Origin: Torreya grandis | Taxonomy: Eukaryota > Streptophyta > Pinopsida > Cupressales > Taxaceae | Length of the DNA stretch: 64,000 nt | Assembly (NCBI GenBank): GCA_037957365.1 | Contig: JARHVA010000001.1 | Span: 9,988,501 to 10,052,500 of the forward strand | Direction of reading: 5' to 3' | In this document: positions 34,418-45,307 of the stretch, piece by piece | Layout: each line of letters opens with the position of its first letter | Position numbering within the stretch: position 1 is the first letter of the stretch | The notes under the pieces: model-generated | Seen by the model: the letters and a program-made list of their open reading frames with translations, nothing else | Databases searched by the model: none | What the model was told of the DNA's origin: nothing | Program-made: the position numbers and the translations under genes

Positions 34418-36000
34418 GTACTCTTCTTGTAAAGGCAAGCCATTTGTGGGTGCAATTGAATATTTTTTTCTCCGTCATGTTTTTTATTTTTTCCCGTCAA
34501 TTCTTAGTGGGTTTTTTTGTGGATAGAAGAAGCTAGGTATGGCAGAGGCAAGTGTCCTTCCTTGAAGCCTAGAAGCTTGAGAGTTTCATGCTTTCCCCTA
34601 TAAGGAATATTATTGAAAACCATTGTCGACTTGTCGTTATTTTCTGTCCTGAGGCCAACTGCTAAACTAAGAGTAGAGCCTTTATTCGAGAGATTTCGGC
34701 ATGCGTGAGAGTGGAGAAAAGGGTAGTGTCATTAGAAAATCGGTAGGATGAATTTCGTTTCATCCCCCTATAGCAGGAGTTCATAAATTTTATCATCATC
34801 TTTGGCCTCTTTAAAATTTGTACAAAAATCTCTCCCATGATTATAAAAAGGTACGGACTTAGAGGGTCGCCTTGTCTCAGACTTGTAGATGGTTTAAGCC
34901 AGTCTCCCTTCTTGCCATTGATGGACGTAGAATATGAGGGAGTAGTTATGCAGCTTGAGATCCGTTGGACAGCTGAGGGATTGAAGCCAAATGCTTCAAG
35001 AGTCCTTATGATGAGGGTCCGATTTCCTTCGACATATCAAGCTTCAGGGTTATACAAAGGACAGCATTGATGCATGACAGAGTGGAGAAGTTCCTGGATA
35101 GTAATGATATAATCCTTTATTTGTCTTCCCGGGACAAAAGAAGATTGATTAGCTGATATAAGCTTTGGGAGAAATCCCCTTTAGCTTGCTGGCTATGAGC
35201 TTTGAAATGATTTTATAGACCATATTGCGTAAAGCAATGGATCTATAATGGTCCATAGTTTCTGCATGACAGGCTCTGGGAATTAAGACCAACTTCATTG
35301 CATTTATCCTGGCTAGCATCTTTTTGTTCCTGTGTGACTTCTCCACTCCTTCAAGAAGCTCATGTTTTGTGACTTCCCAAAATTTCTGATAGAACAACGC
35401 AAATAAGCCATTTGGACATGGAGATTTGTCCTTACTGAATGAGAAGACAATGTTCTAAAGCTCTCCCTCCTTAAAGGTTGCAACATTTCATTATTCTCCT
35501 CTTTAGTGACCAGCATGGGATTATCTTTTAACAGAGTTTTGTGCCTGGGGTCGTTCACATTCACTGTCATTGTGCTGTCTACAGATGAATTATTGTCAAA
35601 TTCCATACGGCATATGGAATTTGAAGTTGTGAAAATAACTGAATGATAGATTCCTATTTTATCAAAGATTAGACAAGGCCACTTTTGTGGAAAGGTGTGC
35701 TTTTGAATGGGACATGATTGATTCAAAATTACGGAAATGCTATTTAGAGTATCAGATGTAGTTTCATCTCTTCTTGGAAGTGTAGATGTGAAGCAACCTT
35801 TCTCGGATGATCTGAATTGGATCATGAAGAATTTTGAATTTTAGTTTGATTGTGTAGTCATAGCAATCGCATAGTTTGTATGATTAATGAGGTATCTGAG
35901 ACTTGCTCCCACTCCATGGAGCAAAACTGGACAAACAAAAGTGCAGGAGTGGAACAGAGGTAGAAGACGTGCAAAAAATTTCAAGGATGATCCAGACATC
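34418..36000 (-). pseudogene. LINE ORF2 reverse transcriptase, decayed
   Basis: On the minus strand: KDKSPCPNGL-like text and FYQKFWEVTKHEL at about 35400, LIPRACHAETMDHYRSIAL and YKIISKLIASKLKG at about 35180-35290, SANQSSFVPGRQIKDYI, LKLDMSKEIG, then LRQGDPLSPYLF at 34845-34880. All are ordered blocks of an L1-type LINE RT. The catalytic F-A-D-D box reads FSNDT at about 34736-34750, so a catalytic Asp is lost. Downstream LLGFKEGHLPLPYL is followed by the insertion point of the gypsy element at 34417; the protein continues at 15379. No endonuclease domain was recognised upstream. Confidence 0.8.
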
Positions 36001-37364
36001 TTGGGCCCCACAAAATTTGTAAATTTAATTGTATTGTATGAGTTTGGTTTGAGATGAAGTTGTACATCAGATTCCACTCGAGCTGAATTTGTACATCAGA
36101 TTCTGTTCAAGCCGAATCCGATTTGTAGAAACAAGATTCATGGCTTGTAAATCTTGCATGATAACAGTGGAGATGAGGAGGCACAACAACACTCTTCTGG
36201 AGTTTTCTTTACATTGGGTTTTCCCAATATAAATTATTGTGTTGATTCTTTTCATGTGTTGCTTCAGTTCTTAACTTGCTTAATTTATTTTTGTGCAACG
36301 ACATCATTTTTCAGGGCTTTAAGCATCACGATTAGGACAAACTCTGTTTTTAAGCAAAGATCTTAATGAACAACAACATAAATCAGGAATCTCAGATTTC
36401 ATCATGTTTAAGATTCATATTATTGAATGAAGAATGGAATATCTATCCTAATCACAGATCAACGTTGATCTGTCAAACCTTATTTTGGAGATATTGAGAC
36501 CTTCAGAGCAGAATCAACAGCTCACCTTGTATCTAAGATGGTGTATTCGTGAAAGATCTCAATTATGTTAATGTTGGGATCAAAGAAAGCATGTTAGCCC
36601 TCTTAGGCTATGTTTGGGTGTTGTTCATTCAAAACTAATAGAGAGAGAGTCTATAACAAAGTTCCCCATGCAGCATATGAGCCAAGCATTGAACCAATTA
36701 CGGCATTGACTACATTATTCAAAGATTGGGGATTATAACCTGTAAAGCAGCATTTAAATGAAAATCTAGTCCAGCAGGGTCATATATGCATGTAAAGTGT
36801 ATGTAGTCATTTTGTGACAGGTTTTCCGGTTCAAACTGGGGAATAAAGGAGCACTTTTGGTACATGATTGGGGTATATAAAAAGAAATAAAGAAGCTATA
36901 ATAATGTCCACAAATGACTGCATAGGTCAAAGGGACTTGAAAGTACATCTGGTTACAATGGAGGAGAGCTAGTGAAAGAGGACCCAGGGCTATTAAAGTA
37001 AGTAAACACAAAAGTGAAAGCAAAGAAACAAAGTGAGAGGGTAAACTGAAAGAGATTAAAATCCCCAAACCACAGCATCTAAGTATGTTTATCCAAGGGG
37101 GGAAGGGAGACCCAAATGAAGCATGGAGCTGAGGAAATAAAAACATATGACCAAGAATGATAAATAGTGTTTTCACGTGTCTACAGGAAGGTTTGGACCC
37201 AAAGATCCAGTGGCATTGTTGTCAACCACTGCATAGTCATCAATTCAAAACTTGTCAATGTCCATCATAAAATGGCTGTGGCTAATGAGGGTTGGTTGGA
37301 CAATCTTAGGATGAAGCAAGGTACTTCCCCCTAGAACCTCTCCCAAAAACCCAATGCCAAGGAA
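36001..37364. other. No gene seen; short direct repeat
   Basis: Unassigned sequence. A 30-base imperfect tandem repeat (TTGTACATCAGATTC...) lies at 36058-36115. No exon of the downstream DUF726-like gene was recognised here; this could be its intron. Confidence 0.4.
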
Positions 37365-37650
37365 TGTCCGGTGGCAAACTGGTAATGCACCTGCTCTGCG
37401 ATCCTGACTATGGGCCCGGGGGTTAGAAGCTCCCCAACATCAAAATAAAATAAATACAGGGCACCTAGAATTAGAGTAAGAAGTCATGGTACTGTAATGG
37501 TGGTGTGCAAGGATGAGCATTGTCTCACTACTGTCTCCCTTTGTATACAAATCAGAAGCTCCAAATGCGCTTAGTGCCTGCAACCACTGTAACAATGGGC
37601 TGAAAGAAGGTAATCATCCTAATAGTTCTAGGGATCCTTTGTAAGGTCCT
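37365..37650 (+). mobile_element. Candidate tRNA-derived SINE
   Basis: TGGCAAACTGG (37372-37382) resembles a pol III A box. GGTTAGAAGCT (37421-37431) resembles a B box (consensus GGTTCGANNC) with one key C changed to A. Between them, CTGCTCTGCGATCCTGA looks like an anticodon-arm relic. No trustworthy target duplication or tail was identified, and the 3' end is a guess. Confidence 0.4.
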
Positions 37651-38434
37651 ACGCTACAACATATCGTGATGGGGTGAAAGAAATAAGATGAGTTATTTCA
37701 TACTGTTGGTAACTATTGACCGTGATCATACAAGGTACAACTGATGCAGAAGTGTGCCACATCGACGGCAACATATTCCCTTTTCATGTGAATACAACTG
37801 GTATATAAGAAATCTGTAGAGCTCATGAGAATGGCAGTTGTTGATGTTGAAAATATTTTACGAAATGTTGAAAATGAGGAACTCATCTGTATGTAAGATG
37901 AAAGGATGCACAACTAGGTTAGCAAAGGGCTTGTACAGCAGCCGCCACCAGCACCATATATTGGATTTTTTCCCATGTTATATGGAAGAGTTAGAAAATT
38001 CTCTCTCTATCCCTGTTTCTATATGTTCTAAACATCATACTCAAGTGAGTTATAAGAGGTATGAAGGATTCTTGTGAGGAGACGGACCATTTAACAGTGT
38101 TTGTTTGCAAGATGTTATATTGGGAGGAAACTTTTTTTTACGAATTGAGGTATCATTAGTAGGTTTTAATATCTTGCTTCAAGGACAATATTTTGGGGTT
38201 GGATGATATTATCATCCACTGAGAATATTTTTTCTTAGTATTATCCAATATGAATACATGGCATTCTAATATGTATTTAGTGTTCCCTCTCTTTGTGTAT
38301 CATGATTTGCATGTCGCAACCATCTATTTCATCGTTGCTATACTAAGAAACTAACCTGCTAATTTTTGGTACAGGGATCTTTGTAATCTAGAGTACCATT
38401 TTACAAACATTTTTGCTGTTATTTCCTTTTTCAG
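37651..38434. other. No gene seen; probable intron
   Basis: AT-rich sequence ending in a pyrimidine tract and acceptor TTTTTCAG at 38434. Consistent with the last part of an intron of the DUF726-like gene. Confidence 0.45.
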
Positions 38435-38935
38435 ATGGTCGCAGGAAGATTCATAAATTGCTACTCGACAAATGATTGGATACTTGGTGTTGCATTTCGT
38501 GCAAGGTGTGTGATCATTGATAAGACTGAAATTTTTACCTGGGTAGCTTTTGATCTTCTGGTTTAATGTTTCATTGTTTCTTCTGGCATGTGTGCAGCCT
38601 TCTTACCCAAGGATTGGCTGGAATTCAACCAGTGGAAATTCCTGGCATTGAGAATGTTTGTTACATACCTCATCTGCCTTTTTTATTTGTTGTATGGATG
38701 CTAATGCATGAGCTTTCTGTGTTTGTAGCAAATATGATATTTTCTTTTCTTGAAAAACAGAGTATGAACAAAGTACTAATTGAATCTAATACAAAAACTT
38801 ACCTTGTTACAGGTTGATGTAACAGAAGTAGTTGCTGGACACTCTTCTTATCTTTCAGTCGCATCTGAAATATTAAAGGAAATTGAACTTGACAATTTTT
38901 ACCCTGCCTTCTCTGCCAAATTTCATTCATCATGA
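38435..38935 (+). CDS. DUF726/TMCO4-like protein, three 3'-terminal exons
   Basis: Exons 38435-38505, 38598-38655 and 38813-38935 are joined by GT...AG introns (AAG|GTGTGT ... GTGCAG|CC; GAAT|GTTTGT ... TTACAG|GTTG) and give one open frame to a TGA. The product contains MVAGRFINCYSTNDW, GLAGIQPVEIPGIEN and VDVTEVVAGHSSYL, the conserved C-terminal blocks of the plant DUF726 (TMCO4-like) membrane proteins with a C-terminal alpha/beta-hydrolase-like fold. About 84 residues are present; plant members are several hundred long. The upstream exons were not found, so they lie beyond a long intron to the left or the copy is a fragment. AATAAA-like signals follow at about 38957. Function of the family is poorly known. 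Confidence 0.75.
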
Positions 38936-40356
38936 TGAAAGCTGATCAAATGCAAATAAAAACTTCCAGAAGTGAAGTGAGATTGTTTATACATCTGAAG
39001 GCTAATTAAGTAGTGTCTCGAAATATTCATCATTACAAATTTTGATCAATTGTAAATAAAACTTCCCAAAATTTAGGAGAAACCATATATGCAACTGGAA
39101 GAAATATACGAGACACTATTCCTGACCAAAAACTTATTTCTTGGTCTGTATATCCGAATTTATTACAAGGCTTTAGAGTTACTGGAAGGAATTGTATACT
39201 AAATCGCATTTTCTTTGCTCACTGACAGCTCACAAGGGAGTTTTCATCTTGTAAATTAATAGTCATTTTCTTGTGATTCCAAAAACATAATGAATAAGGC
39301 AAACTTAAAATTCATCCCCACGTCAGATCTAGATTGAAAAATAGCTAAACTTATATTTGCATGCAGTTTATGGTTCTTGATATATTTCCTCGCATTGTGC
39401 TTGTGGCCTATATTTGTTGAGTTTTGTAGAATGTGTGCATGTGCAATTCATGTGAACTGTTTAATAATATCAAAGTTAAAGTTTACAAAAAAAGGAAAAA
39501 ATATGATGATAGTTGTATACTATTAAAGATGCAAATTTTACTAGTCATAAGAAATAAGATATATAGTTATTGGAGTATATGAGGTATTGTGATAGTTTTG
39601 TTTTCCAGGTATCTACGTTGATTTGAACTTTCTAATGCTAATGAGCACAACTAAAACTATAAAGACAGAACATAAGACATTGCCGCAACTGTACACATGC
39701 CGTATTATGTATTTATAGATTATAGGGAGGCTTCCAGAGAAAATGAAATTTCTGAAACTATTTAGCGAAAATGAAAAACTTGTAGTAGAAGAAAGTGTAC
39801 AAGGAAGTTTGTAGAAAAGAGGAAGTTTGTCTAGGGAGATAAGTACACAGAATAAGTATAGGAGTATACACTAAGCTCACGTGACTATAAAAACACGTAA
39901 CAAAGTACTCTAGCCCATGTGGCAATGTAAAAATATTTAACAAATTTCACTAGCCTATGTAACTACATTTAACGAAGTTTACTAGGTCGCTTGACTTTTT
40001 TTAATACAACACATTGGCCCGTGTGACTATATCTTGTCATTTCCTCCTTGCTCGAGGAAATTGTTTCCAATTTCAATAGATGATCAAAACTACTTTGTAG
40101 CTTCCAAGATGATCCAACTGAAAATAAAATCCGGTGAGTATGGAGTGCAAGCAAATCACTAATAGTGATGGAGTCCTAAAACGAAAATGATACAAATGTT
40201 GATTAAGACGTCAATGGCTGTCCTTGTCGCTTACAAATTGAACCTATAGTAGGCATTGAGGTAAGAGGAGAAGATGCCAATATTGACGCTGTAAAAAGTC
40301 CACCATTGAGTTGTTTTAAGTTGCCCACTAAAGGGAATGATCAATATGAAGTTCGT
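38936..40356. other. 3' flank of DUF726-like exons, no gene
   Basis: Contains possible 3' UTR with A-rich AATAAA sites just after the stop, then unassigned AT-rich DNA. No coding similarity on either strand. Confidence 0.4.
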
Positions 40357-40848
40357 CATCCATCTATACAATTTGAAGAAGAAATTTTGATTGTAGTTTG
40401 AGAGACAAACTTGCTCATTGGTGGAAGATGTATGATAGATCTAGTCACTGTAAGTGGTGTGGCTAACCATTTGAGGAGTGCATGATGTCTCATGCTTATA
40501 ATGGTGAGGACCTTGAAATGACGGTGACAGAGGAGAATTCTCACTTTCCTTAATTGTAGGAAGTGAAAATGACAAACTCGATTGTGTAGGCATATCTAAG
40601 TTATCAGGTTGAGGTTTTGTATGGTTGTTCTCGTGGTTTATTTTGCATAAGCATAATTTGGAACTCTCATCATTTTTTGCATTAGTTTGGTTCCATTTTC
40701 AGCTTTTTGGTTCAAGATTAGAATGACTAACAAGGATATGAGCAGAAGAGCTAATATTTGTTAATACCTGTAAAGGTTTTTGTGAGGATTCCCTTATAGC
40801 TTTTGGAGCCATTCAAGATTGAATCTGAGATAAAGAAAAAGGATCCAT
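40357..40848 (-). pseudogene. Unknown Ser-rich ORF relic
   Basis: On the minus strand a frame starting MDPFSLSQIQS at 40848 runs about 160 codons with only three internal stops (TGA, TGA, TAG) and no apparent shift. It is rich in Ser, Asn and Pro (LSFSLPTIKESENSPLSPSF). No family is recognised. It may be the 5' part of a decayed LTR element, but no clear primer site was found nearby. Confidence 0.3.
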
Positions 40849-42310
40849 CAAGATTCTGCAGCCAATGATATAAAAACAAAACCTATAGGCAAGTAGTTTT
40901 GAAAATGTACTTAGCACAAAAATCAATGCTTGATATGCTTAACCAAATTGCAAGATACGGAAAAAAATCGTCTATTTCTATTTGGGTCAAGATTGGAAAA
41001 ATTGTAATATTTCTTTTAGATGGCTAACTTGGTCATAGGTTCCTCAATATTGATTGGAAATTTTAATGTGCCAAATTTTGGAAATCTCTTTGTATGCACA
41101 CTAAATTCACTGTAATGACCCTTTTCTTGCCCAGGGGTTGTTGGTGCATTAATCTCCCCGAAGGATTTGTTGGTGCATTAATCTCCCAAATTCAAGATTG
41201 GGGTGGGTCAGAGTCGATCACCATGTGAGAGGTGTTGTGGATGCCTTTTATACCATGTTCATACCATCAAAGTTGTCCTCTTATCTTTGGGACCTCTTAC
41301 TCCCTTAATAATTTTCTTGTTCAACAGACTTCTTTGGCCCAACTGAGCATTTTATTTAGCACCTTGTTTTGGCTAACATTATTGGTCAGGGGATTGACAT
41401 TTTGATCACTTTCAATGGCTTCGATCAGATCGATGACAACTAAAATTGAGACTTGATTTTAGGGATAAATATCTTTATTTACAGGGTTTTTAAAATTATT
41501 TATTGAAAAACTTCTTCTATCATGCTTGCCCATGTTAACTCCTCTTAGGGAAGCTAAAGAGGAATCAGGTTTAGGGAGCTTCACTAAAGGAAAACAAGTT
41601 ACTATAAAGGTCTTGGAGATTCAAGAATAAGAATTATGCCATTGAGGTACACCAAGCATTTGGCATCCTTGAGTAAAATCTACTAAGGTTTCTTCTCTCT
41701 ATCTTGACTCAACCTACAACAATCTCCCACAAGGTGCTCAAAACCAAGGGAGAGATTACTTTGCCAACAAGACAACTCAAGATAAGTATCCGTAACCCCA
41801 CCCCCTCCATTTTGTTATGGCTTGATTATGAATGTTGCAAGTTCCATTTCATTTATGATTTAACACATGCTTGTCATTGTTTACATGTATTGCTATCTCT
41901 TTATACTATTGTTATTGCAGTGCTTGCCTTTACCACGATCTTTTACCTAATTATCAGAGCTCTTGTTTTATGGTCTAATACACCACAAACCTAGCGACGT
42001 ACTCCAACATTCCCTAAATAAAGATTGCAAGTATATCTCTCTCTCACCTAGGCCCATCTTTACCTTTTAAGTTGCAGCCTAGTCTATTTATTGCATTATG
42101 TAACTTCAAGATCCTTATTACACCACACAATAAACGGTTATTTCGTACAAAAAACCACTTTGTGGATTGACAATCTTGTGTTGAATCTGAAAAAGATTGC
42201 TACCTTTTACTTCTTTAGAGACCCATTTCTAGGCTCAATACACTCTTGACAAGGACTTTCGAATGGTACACAAATCATTTTGATTGGACACCTTAGCTAG
42301 GAAAAATATG
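40849..42310. other. No gene; short direct repeats
   Basis: A 21-base sequence TTGTTGGTGCATTAATCTCCC (first 20 bases identical in both) occurs at 41138 and again 29 bases later. The sequence at 41111 (TGTAATGACCC) resembles the left end of the LTR at 13267, but the similarity stops after a few bases. Confidence 0.4.
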
Positions 42311-44585
42311 CCCCTTAAATCATAAAATTGGTTATCACACTATCCCTAATCCAAGGGGATTAGTTATAACAACACATCACACAGTTACCTATACAAGAAC
42401 TCTCTAGAGACATAACTTGACATACTATCTAGAAATATAACATGTTCACACTAATATCTCTAACATCCCCCCTTGGCCCCTCTTCCCCCACAAGTGTGAA
42501 CATGGGATTAAATAGACCCCCTCCCCTCCTCACAATTTTGACTTTGCATACGTCGGGTTCACTTGATGATGCGTCCGTTTTACAAGAGGAAAAAAATAAA
42601 GATCAATGTAGATGTTTGGCAATTGCCTTTGATCATGGCTTATTTAATACTTTCGACTAAAAATAACAAACAACTACACATAATTAGATTATTTGACCAC
42701 CATTTTATAAAAATATATAACTCAAAGAATAAACTAAATAAGAAATTTAAAAATAATGCAAACAATTAAGCATACTAAAAAACATATATGAAACTATTAA
42801 TGAGACGTGCGTGAGTTAGTAAAGCAACTTGGTTGCTACAAGCATCACATAAGGTAAAATCTCAGATGGTATTGGAAACCGGTTGTAGTCGATCATTGGT
42901 ATTGGGTCAGTTGTGGCTATCGATGGTATTCTCAGGCCGATTATGACCGCTCATTGGTATTCTCGAGCTGGTTATGACCATTATTGATAATTCATACTTT
43001 GAGATTTGGGCCCCCGATTGTATCCCAAACCAATTGAAACTTCGATCAAAAGCTAATAAAATAAAAATCCCACCAAAATTGTATCTATCTAAAAATATAT
43101 ATATACGAAACACATACAAAATAAAAACATAAAACCATTAAATTTTTCAAGAAGAATCTAAAATTATTTATGAAACTATGACCGTAACATGGTAAACAAC
43201 CAAATAGCTTAAACCTTTAATAAAAAAAGAATAATAATAAGTAAAAATAAATAAAATAATAATTATTATTATAAAAAAAAAAACTAAAAATGACTCTATA
43301 AAACTAAACAACTTGACATAAACCTAAATCTACTTACAAGACTTAAATTATATTGAACCTTGCTGTTAAGAATTGCAGGTCATTCAAAGGACCTGCGTTG
43401 ATCCATGAAGAGAGAAGTTGAGGATGAGATAGGATTGCCATCTAAATCAGACTACCTTTATTCTTGCTTACTCGTAAGTGCAACTTGAAGATTAATGTTA
43501 TCGACGGAAGAGTTGAGATAAGAAATAATGTGACCATTGAGGAGGAAGAACTCGATATATGATCTTTGACATGGAGGAATGGCAGTGGTTTGCTTAAGTT
43601 GGTTGTCATTCAATGCAAGTAAAGAATGCAATGACTAAAAAAGAACATAAAATAATATGCTCTATTAGGAACCAATCCAAGCTCGGACTGGGAGGATCCA
43701 AATCTGATGTGGTTTGATCACAGATCCATGCGCTGTGAGATCAAAAATGCAGAGGGAAAGCATATGCCTAGCAATCAGGGCTCTACCTAATGAAATTTTG
43801 TACGACCACGCATTTTTGAAACCCTTCACATTCCTCTTTTCCGTGCAAAACGACTCTCTCAATTCTCAAACTTGCTTCAAACCTTTTATGGGTTTTGTTC
43901 TCTTCCTCCTCGTAAAATTTTCAGATCATTTTGAAATTTTTATTTTTGTTGAAAAGTGAGGAAGATATCATGTATTTACTAAGCTTACAAAAATCCAGAT
44001 TTGACTATAACAAAAGTATAGCATGTTTACAGTCAATCCTGCATTTTTTCTATTCTGGACTCAATGGACCCAATGGTGAGGTCCAATCTCCTCCAAAATG
44101 CTCCAGATAACCTGCACAAGCAAACCAAACTAAGCTAAACACTAGAACAAATGACTATTCTACAAATAAATGATTGAGAATAGGGTTGCGCATGGTTTGC
44201 ATTGCTAACCCATTGACAAGGACAAACAAAAATTGAAAACTGATGCACAATGGAATTTTCATGAATTTTTCCTTGCATATCCATTATCTGCCTCCTTATT
44301 TTAGAGAGGTCCCTCAGGGAACCTACTCTAATACCAAATTTTAAATTTGGTCTAGTCTCACAAAAAATCATTCTTCTAATGATTTATTCATTATGAAATG
44401 ATTATATAGAGAGAGAGAGTCTCTTGAGAGCCCTTAAAATCATAGAATTAGTTATCATAGTTTCCCTAATTCAATGGGATTATTTATAACAACACATCAC
44501 ATAATTACCCATACAGTGATTCTTTAAAGACATCAGATGACTTGCTATCTATAAATATAATATGTTCACGCTAATATCTATAACA
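42311..44585 (-). mobile_element. TRIM-like short LTR element
   Basis: Related segments at 42311-42465 and about 44337-44585 end in TCTCTAACA and TCTATAACA, so on the minus strand the LTR starts TGTTA. The left copy is followed at 42466-42473 by TCCCCCCT, a polypurine tract on the minus strand. The right copy is preceded by TGGTATTAGAGTA (44324-44336, minus), a drifted initiator-Met primer site. The interior of about 1.85 kb has no retroviral gene, so it is non-autonomous. The outer end of the left LTR is not resolved. Confidence 0.6.
42868..42985. repeat. Imperfect minisatellite, four ~30-bp units
   Basis: Four units each begin GGTATT and continue with a variant of GG..GTTATGACCG.TCATT. It lies in the interior of the TRIM-like element. 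Confidence 0.6.
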
Positions 44586-44773
44586 ACCAAAGCAGAAGAT
44601 AGTTAGAGAAGAAGAAATTAAGTTATTGATGAAATTAATTGATCCTCAGGCCGCTAACTCCCTGATCATTGTTTAATAAGACCCAAGAATTATTCAACAA
44701 GAAGAAGCACAAAAGAAGATGAATACACAATTACAAATTGAAGAAGGAAATAGTTGAATAGTGATTGGTTACT

Positions 44774-45307
44774 TGTTGGATGTAGAATGGAGCTTGTTAA
44801 AATTGTGAAGTATATGAAATAAACACATGTGCAAAGTGTTTATTTTTGTCTTTTGTTCAGTTTTGTACGTATTCAACTTTGAAAGTCTAATCGGATAATT
44901 AGAGAATGCGAAGAGTCTTTCATTTTGTTTCTCGAAAGGTTGAAAGGTGAAGAGACATCAGGATTGTAAAAGACTATAAATAGTACTTTGATGTAATAGA
45001 ATCTGGTTTGATGTGTTGATAGAGATTAATAGAAGTTGTCTTGTTATGGTTTTCTCTTATTTTCTTTCATGTATGGTATATGCGCAGTCAAGTGCTCTAT
45101 TTCAATTTATTCTGTAATCTAATACAATACAAATTATGGTCACGTTATGTTATATATATATGGTTCACCCTGTTCTTCGGTCTAATTGAAGACATTGTAT
45201 GTGGCTTGTGCGATTTATATCTCTGTGTCCCCTATTGTGATCTCCACTACGAAAGTTATCCCTATAATTAGCATGTTCTGGTGTAACTCCAAGAATCTCT
45301 GCTAACA
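44774..45307 (+). repeat. 5' LTR (534 bp)
   Basis: Starts TGTTGGATG and ends TCTGCTAACA. It contains a possible TATA box, CTATAAATAG (about 44974), some 120 bases before a run of TTCATGT text. It aligns throughout with 57706-58234. Confidence 0.8.

Noticed and set aside
37381..37431. Functional tRNA gene
   Set aside because: A- and B-box-like sequences are present but no cloverleaf with a proper acceptor stem can be folded by eye; a SINE head fits better.
42868..42985. CRISPR-like array
   Set aside because: Units are contiguous and imperfect with no unique spacers, inside a plant retroelement.
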